A DNA stretch of 64,000 nucleotides from NCBI RefSeq assembly GCF_016342705.1, contig NZ_JAEINV010000006.1, forward strand, positions 1 through 64,000, in the 5' to 3' direction. The translations under genes were made by a program, and so were the position numbers. Positions 8,770 to 16,588 of this stretch are shown here, piece by piece. The stretch comes from Lutibacter sp. Its GTDB lineage: Bacteria; Bacteroidota; Bacteroidia; Flavobacteriales; Flavobacteriaceae. Every line of letters begins with the position of its first letter. Position 1 is the stretch's first letter. The notes beneath the pieces were generated by a model that searched no databases, was not told the DNA's origin, and worked only from the letters and a program-made list of their open reading frames with translations.

Positions 8770-9762
8770 TTATTTTAAAATAGTTTCAATTTCTTGTAAT
8801 TCTTCAGTTGTAAAACTTAAATTTTTTAAAGAGCCTAAATTATCTAACAACTGATTAGTACTACTTGCGCCAACCAAAACAGAAGTTATTCTTTTATCTT
8901 TTAAAAGCCATGAAATTGCCATTTGAGCTAAAGTTTGACCTCTTTCTAAAGCCAGATTATTTAACTTTATGGCTTTATTAATTACAACTTCCGTTACCTG
9001 ATTCTCTTGTAAAAATCCGGTACTTTTTGCTGCTCTAGAATCTTTAGGAATTCCTTTTAAATATTTGCTTGTTAAAATACCTTGTTCTAATGGTGAAAAT
9101 GCAATTGATCCAATCCCTTCATCTTCTATAACATCTAACAAACCATTTTCTACCCAACGATCCATCATACTATATTTTGGTTGATGAATTAAACAGGGAG
9201 TTCCTAATTCTTTTAGTATTTTAGATGCTTTTAACGTATCTTCTGCACTATAGGATGAAATTCCAACATACAATGCTTTTCCCTGACGAACAAATAAATC
9301 TAAAGCTCCCATAGTTTCTTCCAATGGTGTTTCTGGATCTGGCCTGTGGTGATAAAAAATATCAACATAATCCAGTCCCATTCTTTTTAAACTTTGGTCT
9401 AAACTTGCAACTAAATACTTTTTTGAGCCTAAATCTCCATAAGGACCTGGCCACATTCCCCAACCAGCTTTTGATGAAATTATAAGTTCATCTCTATAAC
9501 CTTTAAAGCTTTCTTTAAGAATTTTACCAAAATTTTCTTCGGCTGAACCAGGAGACGGTCCATAATTATTGGCTAAATCAAAATGCGTAATTCCATTATC
9601 AAAGGCAGTATGCAAAATTTGTTTGCCATTTTTGTAGTCATCAACATCTCCAAAATTATGCCATAAACCTAAAGAAAGAGCAGGTAGCATCAATCCACTT
9701 TTCCCACATCTTCTATACTTCATTGTATCATATCTATCATTTTTCGCTATATATTTTTCCAT
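8770..9762 (-). CDS. yghZ: aldo-keto reductase, YghZ/Gpr type
   Basis: The protein resembles E. coli YghZ (L-glyceraldehyde 3-phosphate reductase, AKR14 group) along its whole length. It shows YRRCGKSGLMLPALSLGLWH near the start, HFDLANNYGPSPGSAEENFG with the active-site Asp and Tyr, SSKAGWGMWPGPYG, and LLKDKRITSVLVGAS at the NADPH-binding end. The 330-aa length and the N-terminal extension before MKYRRCG also match, which supports this start. It lies in a group of esterase genes with a 19-bp gap to the CE2-like gene. Its role in mannan breakdown is unknown. Reduction of reactive aldehydes released during sugar catabolism is one possibility. Confidence 0.88.
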   Translation of the reverse strand: MEKYIAKNDRYDTMKYRRCGKSGLMLPALSLGLWHNFGDVDDYKNGKQILHTAFDNGITHFDLANNYGPSPGSAEENFGKILKESFKGYRDELIISSKAGWGMWPGPYGDLGSKKYLVASLDQSLKRMGLDYVDIFYHHRPDPETPLEETMGALDLFVRQGKALYVGISSYSAEDTLKASKILKELGTPCLIHQPKYSMMDRWVENGLLDVIEDEGIGSIAFSPLEQGILTSKYLKGIPKDSRAAKSTGFLQENQVTEVVINKAIKLNNLALERGQTLAQMAISWLLKDKRITSVLVGASSTNQLLDNLGSLKNLSFTTEELQEIETILK

Positions 9763-9781
9763 TTTGTTATTAGTTATTATT

Positions 9782-10870
9782 TCAAAGGTTTTTGAATAAA
9801 GGTATTAATTTTTCAGCAATTTCTTTATGTTCTTGTACGCTTGGATGTGAAGAACATCCGCTATTGTAGGCTTTATCTAATTCGAATATTATTGGATTTT
9901 TATCAGTATTTGATTTAAAATAATTTTGAACTTCTTTTAAACAAGAAATTAATAAATTATTTGTCTCTCCAATAATCATTGGACTATTTATGAATACCAC
10001 TTTTGACGTTGGATAATGTGAATAAACCGTTTTTACAAAATTTATATAATTAGAAATAAACTTTTCTTTGTTAAAAGGTAATCTACTTTTCACTCCATCA
10101 CCTAAAGATAAATCATTTGTCCCCATGCAAATACTAACAATATCTGGTTGAATTTTAAATTCGTATTTTTTAGTTGAATCCGAATTTAAGTACAAATTTT
10201 CATAAACTTCAGGCAGTATTGGCTTCTCTATATGTTCATCATTCCAGGCTCTATACATTCCAATACCAGAAACTGAACTCAACATAAAATTAACATTTAA
10301 AGCTCTTGCAATTCTTGGTCCATATGCCAGATATGCATTATGATGATCTAGATATTCACCAGTATCACAAGGAACATCACTGGAATCAGCAGCAGCTCCA
10401 CATGTTACAGAGTCTCCAATAAACTCTATAGTTGCTTTTTTTGAATTTGGAAATTGCAATATTTTTTGAGCGGTAACTCCTTTAAAAATTATTGTGCCAC
10501 TACTAGCTTCAGTAGCTTTAAAAATTCCAATTTTGTTTTGATTATTCTTTGGTAAACTCAATGGAATATTAGTCATTGACTTTGAATCAATTTTAAATTT
10601 TTTTTGATATTTATCATTAATTGCTACAACAACATAATTATGAGAATTGTTGCCAGATTGTAAGTGTAAATTAATAGAATCTCCTTCAACAATAAACTCA
10701 ACCGATGCTGCAGAACTTATAAATGCTACACTTGAATCTTTAAAAACTTCTGTTCTACCTTGATAAAAAAACTGATTATTAACGGCATTAAAATGTTGTA
10801 AATTGGAATCATTTTTTACACCACAACCAACATTTAATATTAGAAAAAATATAGAAATAACTTTATACAT
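9782..10870 (-). CDS. CE2-like acetyl esterase (SGNH), lipoprotein
   Basis: This 362-aa lipoprotein has a short signal peptide ending NVGC (Cys16). It is followed by a beta-rich N-terminal domain (about 25-140) and then an SGNH hydrolase domain starting at FIGDSVTCG (Ser154). The MGTND block (249-253) and GCSSHPS with His342 complete the active site. The two-domain layout and the GDSVTCG motif fit carbohydrate esterase family 2, which removes acetyl groups from xylo- or manno-oligosaccharides. It would complement the SASA-type esterase in the same group by acting on a different acetyl position. It is separated from the upstream AraC gene by 106 bp, so it may be co-transcribed with it or have its own promoter. 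Confidence 0.83.
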   Translation of the reverse strand: MYKVISIFFLILNVGCGVKNDSNLQHFNAVNNQFFYQGRTEVFKDSSVAFISSAASVEFIVEGDSINLHLQSGNNSHNYVVVAINDKYQKKFKIDSKSMTNIPLSLPKNNQNKIGIFKATEASSGTIIFKGVTAQKILQFPNSKKATIEFIGDSVTCGAAADSSDVPCDTGEYLDHHNAYLAYGPRIARALNVNFMLSSVSGIGMYRAWNDEHIEKPILPEVYENLYLNSDSTKKYEFKIQPDIVSICMGTNDLSLGDGVKSRLPFNKEKFISNYINFVKTVYSHYPTSKVVFINSPMIIGETNNLLISCLKEVQNYFKSNTDKNPIIFELDKAYNSGCSSHPSVQEHKEIAEKLIPLFKNL

Positions 10871-10976
10871 GTTTTTTATTTTTAAAATATAAAGCTATAA
10901 AAATTCATGTTAAATCTCTTAATATAATTCATCATTTACTCCTATTATTTAAGCTAACAATTATAATATTTAACAC

Positions 10977-11849
10977 CTATAAAACTCTCTTTATCCCTTC
11001 AAACTTTTCACGAAATTCACTAGGTGTAGAATTTTTAGATTTTTTAAAAACTCTGTTAAAATTAGCTATATTATTAAAGCCACATTTAAAACTAATTTCG
11101 CTTATGCTTAAATCGGTTTCAATTAACCAACGTGTTGCGTAACTTATTCGTGTATCATTTGTATAATCTACAAAGGTTTTTCCGGTTCTTTTTTTTATAA
11201 ATCGGTTAAAAGAAACGGGGCTCATACTTACAATATTTGAAATTTCATTAAGCGTTATTTTTTTATTAAAATTTTCCTGAATGTACTCGTACACTTTTTT
11301 AATTTTATCACTATTTTCAAATACTTTATTTTGCGAAGAATAAGTGGATAATAACCGCTGATTTCTGGAATTTGCTAAATCTTGTAAAATTGACATCAAT
11401 TCCATAAGGTAGTCAATACTATCAATTTTTGCAAGTGCTTTAATTCTATCCTTTACATCAAACGCCGTTTTTTTGGAAAACAAAATTCCATAACTAGATC
11501 TGTCAAACATGTCTTTTATAGGCTTAAAAATCCTACGAGAAAGCATTTTATCATCAAACAAATCATTGTGAAATTGAATGGTAACTTCATTTATACTTTT
11601 ACTAGTACATTTATGTAATTCCCAACAATGTTCAATATTAGGCCCAACTAAAACCAATTCAACTTCATCAATTTCTTCTATACTATCGCCAACAAATCGT
11701 CTAACACCTTTGCCGTTTGAAATAAAGTTTAATTCATATTCTGGATGAAAATGAATTGGGAAGTCAAAATCGTCTTTTACCCTATCAAAAACCAAAAAAC
11801 TATCTTCTGGTGCCAGCGGTGTAATTTCTCTATGAAACGTTTTATTCAT
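10977..11849 (-). CDS. AraC family transcriptional regulator
   Basis: A 290-aa regulator with an N-terminal cupin-like sensor region, where HFHPEYELNFI (about residue 33) is the typical sugar-sensing cupin strand. The C-terminal double helix-turn-helix lies at about 186-286, with ITLNEISNIVSMSPVSFNRF and then SISEISFKCGFNNIANFNRVF. It is the likely regulator of the mannan genes on both sides, activating on mannobiose or a related sugar. The assignment rests on gene neighbourhood. The TTTAGCGT repeats before the GH26 gene and the palindrome just upstream of this gene are candidate binding sites. It is transcribed away from the large histidine kinase gene. Confidence 0.9.
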   Translation of the reverse strand: MNKTFHREITPLAPEDSFLVFDRVKDDFDFPIHFHPEYELNFISNGKGVRRFVGDSIEEIDEVELVLVGPNIEHCWELHKCTSKSINEVTIQFHNDLFDDKMLSRRIFKPIKDMFDRSSYGILFSKKTAFDVKDRIKALAKIDSIDYLMELMSILQDLANSRNQRLLSTYSSQNKVFENSDKIKKVYEYIQENFNKKITLNEISNIVSMSPVSFNRFIKKRTGKTFVDYTNDTRISYATRWLIETDLSISEISFKCGFNNIANFNRVFKKSKNSTPSEFREKFEGIKRVL

Positions 11850-12171
11850 ACTAAAAAAAAATTATGTTGAAATTTTAGATTAAATAATGACAATATTCAA
11901 CAGGTAATTATTGCATCTAAAATACATTATTTTATACATCTGCCAATACGTATTGGACTGTTTTAAAGTAATAATGTAATTTTTATATAATACTTTGTAA
12001 ATATAGTATTACTCTAAATTTAGTTCTTTTTTAAATTTTATTGCTTTTTAATTTAAAAGTTACATACCATTCATATTTTATGTTGATTACTCTTTTCCTT
12101 TAAAAAAAATAACCTATTTTTATAATTACAACATTTTAAAAATCAAATGCTTAAAATTTTCATTACTCCAT
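11850..12171. promoter_or_regulatory. divergent intergenic region with a 14-bp perfect palindrome
   Basis: This 322-bp region separates the AraC gene from the multi-PAS kinase gene and holds no gene I can support. CCAATACGTATTGG at 11943-11956 is a perfect 14-bp palindrome in otherwise AT-rich sequence and lies about 94 bp upstream of the AraC start codon. It looks like an operator for a dimeric regulator. No clear TTG/TAnnTTTG promoter pair was found for either gene. Confidence 0.5.
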
Positions 12172-15100
12172 ATGCAAAGTATCTATTTAAACCAAGTTTT
12201 ATATTTAAGCTTTCAATGTTTTACAATTGCTTTTATTTTATTATCCCTATTTAGATTACGTACATATTTTGGCTTAAGTTTATTATTTGCTGCTTTGGGG
12301 GTTTTTCAATATATGCAAGTATTTTTAGCAAATACTTTATATTTTGAAGTGTATCCAACTATTTTTGTTTCGTCTGGCTCTTCTGTAATCTTTACAGGAA
12401 GCATTTTCGCAATTTTATTAATTTACATAAAAGAGGATGCCATTGAAGCTAGAAAAGCTATTTATGGAATTTTGGCTGCAAATATTATATTATCCTTACT
12501 TCAATTTTCTATAAGCATTGGTTTAAAAGGTGACAAAGTATTAAATGTTTATAATCTCCCCGTTGAACTCTTCAATCAGAATTATAAAATTTCAATAATT
12601 GGAACTTTACTTATTTTTTTAGATTCATTTTTAATAATTTTTGTATTTGAAATAATATCAAAAAAAATTCAATCCATCTTTTTTCGAATATTATTTTCAT
12701 CTCTTTTTATTTTAAGTATAGACTCTGTTTTGTTTGCCGTAGGAGCTTTTTATGGTACTGATCAAGTAAACAAAATAATTATTTCTGGCCTAATTTCTAA
12801 AAGTTACGCGGCTATTCTTTATGCTATATTTTTCACTATTTATTTAAAACACTTTGATAAAACAAATTTAAAATTAGATGCCAAAGGAAATGTGCTTAAA
12901 GATATTTTTCATTCGCTTACATTTCGCCAGAAGTATGAAAAAATTTACGCAAAAAGCATTCAACAAGAAGAAGAATTAATTAAAAGTGAACAAAAACACA
13001 AATATTTTGTTGAACAAACCAATGAAGGTTTTTTTAAAATGGAAGCTGAAATTCCAATTCCAATAAACCTAAGTGAAGATAAACAAATTGAGCTCATGTA
13101 CCGGTATTTATTTATTTCAGAATGCAATGAAAACTTTGCCAAAATGCGCGGTTATAAAAATAAAGAAGAAATTATAGGTACTAAATTAAAAGATTTACAA
13201 GGTAATAAAAATGAAGACGTGAATTTTGCCGCACTTTCCAAATTTATTCAATCTAATTACATTACACTGCAAACCAAAACAATTGGTTTAGATAAAAATA
13301 AAAATGAACGCCATTTTTTAAACAATACAATTGGAATAATTGAAAATGATAAGTTATTATCGTTTTGGGGAACCCAAAGTGATGTAACCGACAAAATAAA
13401 CGCTGAAATTGCTCTAGAAGAAGCAAATACCATTATAAATAGAAGTCAATCTGTAGCATTTTTATGGAGAAATGAGGAAAATTGGCCTGTTGAATTTGTT
13501 TCTGAAAACATTGTAAAACTAACTGGCTATGAACCTAAAGATTTTATAAATAAAACTATTTCATATGCAGATATTATTTATGCAGACGATAAAGAAAGAA
13601 TTGGTAACGAAGTTAAAATTGCAAGTAGTAATTTAACTACTACTAATTTTAATCACCAACCTTATAGAATTATAACCAAAGACAAAACTATAAAATGGGT
13701 GCAAGACGAATCCTACATTCGTAGAAATAAAAACAACGAAATTACTCATTTCGAAGGAGTTGTAATAGATATTACCGAAAAAATAAATGCCAACATTCAA
13801 TTGGTAAACGAAAAAAACAAAGCTCAAAATTACTTAAATGTTGCTGGTGTAATGTTGGTTAGTATTGATTCAAAAGGTATTGTTCAATTAATTAACCCCA
13901 AAGGTTGTGAAATACTCGGTTATTCAGAAAATGAAATAATAGGTAAAAATTGGTTTGATAACTTTCTACCAAAAGATGAAATACATAAAATTAAAGAAAT
14001 TTCAAACCTAATATACAAAGGAAAAATTGAACACGTAAAATATATTGAAAATGAAATTCTCACAAAAAATGGAGATAAAAAGTTAATTGCTTGGACAAAC
14101 GTTTTAATTTTAGACCTCCAAGGAAACATTACATCTACATTAAGCTCTGGAGAAGATATTACAGAACGTAATAAAATTCAAGAAAAACTTAAAATTAACG
14201 AAGAAAAATACAGAACGCTTTTTGAATATGCGCCTGAAGGTATTTTAATTGCAACTACAGAAAGTTATTATTTAGATACCAACACAGCCATGTGTAAAAT
14301 GTTAGGTTATACTCGTAAAGAGCTCATAGGCCTGCACGCTACAGATATAGTTCAACCTTTAGAAATTAACAATATTCAACCAGCGTTGGACACTATAAAT
14401 TCATCAAAGCCTTATGAAAAAGAATGGCAATTTAGGCGAAAAGATGGAACTTCATTTTCAGCAGAAGTAACAGTTACTACTTTACCAGATGGCAATTTAT
14501 TAGCCTTAGTGAAAGATGTAACTGAACAAAAATTATTAAAAGCTAATTTAATACAAGAAAAAGAATTATTGAAAGTAATTATTAATAATATTCCTGTAAT
14601 GCTTTCCTTATATGATCCAAACATAAATATGTTGTTTTTAAATAATGAATTTGAAACAAAATTAGGCATTACAACAAAAGATGCAGATGAAATGGATATT
14701 ATGGAGCTATTTTATCCAGATGAAAAAATTAGAAAACAAGTAGCTGACTTTATGTTAAATGCACCTAAAGAATGGAGAGAGTTTCCAATTTCAACAAAAA
14801 ACGGAACCATTTTAAATACTGAATGGACCAATATTAAATTAGACAACGGAACCCAAATTGGAATTGGATTAGACATAACTGAACGAAAATTAATTCAGAA
14901 AAATTTGATTAGGTTTAATAATAGATTACAAGTATTAAATAATGTAAATTCTACAATTTTACTTTCTAAAGATTTAAACTCTATTGTAGAAAATATTCTA
15001 TTAGAACTCCAAAAAACTATTCATTATAAAAGAGCTTCATTTGGAGCGTATGATTCTGAAAGCAATACATTTAAAATGTTAAGTGTAATTGTAGAAGAGA

Positions 15101-16152
15101 AGGCTTCAAAACCTTTAATTAGCAAAGTAGAAGCTTCAAAGTTTATTTTTATAGAACTCGATAAACTTAAATCTGGTGAACATCAAATAATTGAGGATAT
15201 TTCAGCATTAAAAAGTCCATCACCTATTATAACTACAATGGTTTCTTTAGGTTTAAAATCAGTACTTTTTGTTCCATTAATTTCTAATGAACAACTTAGT
15301 GGTATTCTTTCCCTATATAGTGATTCTGATGAAACTTTTTCACAAGAAAATATTGATATTAGTAAAGAAATAGCAAATCAATTAGCTATTGCTGTAAATC
15401 AACATAAATTAAAAAATGAAATACTTGAATATACCGAAAATCTTGAAGAAAAAATAAAAGAAAGAACTGAGCAGTTAGAATTTTCAAACAAAGAATTAAG
15501 AGATTTTGCACAAATAGTTTCGCACGATTTAAAAGCGCCTTTGAGAGCCATAAGTCAGCTTAGTTATTGGGTTTCTCAAGATTATAGTGACAAAATTGAC
15601 GCGGCAGGTCAAGAACAACTTGCAATGTTAGTTGGTAGAGTAAAACGATTAGATAATTTAATTGAAGGTATTTTACAATATTCTAGAGCTGGTAAAGCTA
15701 GAGAAAAAGAAGTTTTAATTGATTTAAATACTATTGTTGATGATGTCATTATTTCTTTAAATCCAGACCACAACATTCATATAAAAGTAGAAACTGATCT
15801 TCCAAAAATATTAGCTGACCCTACACGTTTTAGTCAAGTTTTTCAAAATTTAATTGCAAATGCTATTAAATTTAATGATAAACCTATTGTAAATATAACT
15901 ATTGGCTGCATTCAAAAAGAAGATATTTGGGAGTTTTATATTTCAGATAACGGCCCTGGAATTGAAGAAAAGTATTTTGATAGAATAATTCAAATTTTTC
16001 AACGCCTTGAAACACGTGACAACCAAGAAGGAACCGGTGTTGGATTAAGTTTAGTAAAAAAAATAATTCAAATTTATAATGGAGAAATTTGGATCACATC
16101 AAAAATAAATAAAGGAACAACATTTCATTTTACATTACCCATAAAAATTTAA
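12172..16152 (+). CDS. membrane-bound multi-PAS/GAF sensor histidine kinase
   Basis: A 1326-aa kinase. Residues 1-230 contain about seven hydrophobic segments. Five PAS-type domains follow at about 270-410, 420-540, 550-665, 675-790 and 795-905, with typical ends such as DITEK, DITER and DVTEQ. A GAF domain lies at about 930-1075, then a coiled coil (ENLEEKIKERTEQLE). The HisKA domain has the phospho-acceptor in VSHDLKAPLRAI (His1118). The ATPase domain has NLIANAIKF, ISDNGPGIEE and GTGVGLSLVKK. The kinase core resembles phytochrome-type kinases that work with small CheY-like partners, and such a regulator is encoded 2 bp downstream. The signal is unknown. The gene is divergent from the mannan AraC gene, so a link with mannan is possible but unproven. 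Confidence 0.9.
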   Translation: MQSIYLNQVLYLSFQCFTIAFILLSLFRLRTYFGLSLLFAALGVFQYMQVFLANTLYFEVYPTIFVSSGSSVIFTGSIFAILLIYIKEDAIEARKAIYGILAANIILSLLQFSISIGLKGDKVLNVYNLPVELFNQNYKISIIGTLLIFLDSFLIIFVFEIISKKIQSIFFRILFSSLFILSIDSVLFAVGAFYGTDQVNKIIISGLISKSYAAILYAIFFTIYLKHFDKTNLKLDAKGNVLKDIFHSLTFRQKYEKIYAKSIQQEEELIKSEQKHKYFVEQTNEGFFKMEAEIPIPINLSEDKQIELMYRYLFISECNENFAKMRGYKNKEEIIGTKLKDLQGNKNEDVNFAALSKFIQSNYITLQTKTIGLDKNKNERHFLNNTIGIIENDKLLSFWGTQSDVTDKINAEIALEEANTIINRSQSVAFLWRNEENWPVEFVSENIVKLTGYEPKDFINKTISYADIIYADDKERIGNEVKIASSNLTTTNFNHQPYRIITKDKTIKWVQDESYIRRNKNNEITHFEGVVIDITEKINANIQLVNEKNKAQNYLNVAGVMLVSIDSKGIVQLINPKGCEILGYSENEIIGKNWFDNFLPKDEIHKIKEISNLIYKGKIEHVKYIENEILTKNGDKKLIAWTNVLILDLQGNITSTLSSGEDITERNKIQEKLKINEEKYRTLFEYAPEGILIATTESYYLDTNTAMCKMLGYTRKELIGLHATDIVQPLEINNIQPALDTINSSKPYEKEWQFRRKDGTSFSAEVTVTTLPDGNLLALVKDVTEQKLLKANLIQEKELLKVIINNIPVMLSLYDPNINMLFLNNEFETKLGITTKDADEMDIMELFYPDEKIRKQVADFMLNAPKEWREFPISTKNGTILNTEWTNIKLDNGTQIGIGLDITERKLIQKNLIRFNNRLQVLNNVNSTILLSKDLNSIVENILLELQKTIHYKRASFGAYDSESNTFKMLSVIVEEKASKPLISKVEASKFIFIELDKLKSGEHQIIEDISALKSPSPIITTMVSLGLKSVLFVPLISNEQLSGILSLYSDSDETFSQENIDISKEIANQLAIAVNQHKLKNEILEYTENLEEKIKERTEQLEFSNKELRDFAQIVSHDLKAPLRAISQLSYWVSQDYSDKIDAAGQEQLAMLVGRVKRLDNLIEGILQYSRAGKAREKEVLIDLNTIVDDVIISLNPDHNIHIKVETDLPKILADPTRFSQVFQNLIANAIKFNDKPIVNITIGCIQKEDIWEFYISDNGPGIEEKYFDRIIQIFQRLETRDNQEGTGVGLSLVKKIIQIYNGEIWITSKINKGTTFHFTLPIKI

Positions 16153-16154
16153 TT

Positions 16155-16580
16155 ATGAAAAATTCAAATCTCACCATATTATTAGTAGAAGACGATAAAG
16201 TTGATGTAATAACAATTCAACGTGCCTTACGCGAATTAAAAATATTAAATCCAGTTGTTATTTGTGAAAATGGCTTAGAAGCATTAAATTTCCTAAATAA
16301 TGAAGAAAATTTGTTACCAGGAATTATTTTATTAGATTTAAACATGCCAAAAATGAATGGTATAGAATTTTTAGAACATAGAAAAAAAAGCCAAATCATT
16401 AATTTAATTCCAACCGTTGTTTTAACAACATCTAAAGACGAACAAGATAAAGTTGAAAGCTTTAATTTAGGTGTTGCAGGTTATATGATTAAACCTGTAG
16501 ATTACTTAAAATTTGTTGAGGTAATTAAAACAATTGATTTATATTGGACACTAAGTGAATTGCCTAATAAAAATAGATAA
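16155..16580 (+). CDS. single-domain response regulator (Rcp1-like receiver)
   Basis: A 141-aa stand-alone receiver domain without an output domain. The acidic pocket is VEDD (residues 11-14), the phospho-acceptor Asp61 lies in ILLDLNMPKMNG, the switch threonine in VVLTTS and the conserved lysine in MIKP (Lys113). The VEDDKVD start and the long loop before the aspartate resemble Rcp1-type partners of phytochrome-like kinases. It starts 2 bp after the stop of the large kinase and 8 bp before the hybrid kinase. It probably shuttles phosphate between these kinases or acts by protein binding. Confidence 0.92.
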   Translation: MKNSNLTILLVEDDKVDVITIQRALRELKILNPVVICENGLEALNFLNNEENLLPGIILLDLNMPKMNGIEFLEHRKKSQIINLIPTVVLTTSKDEQDKVESFNLGVAGYMIKPVDYLKFVEVIKTIDLYWTLSELPNKNR

Positions 16581-16588
16581 ATTGTAAA

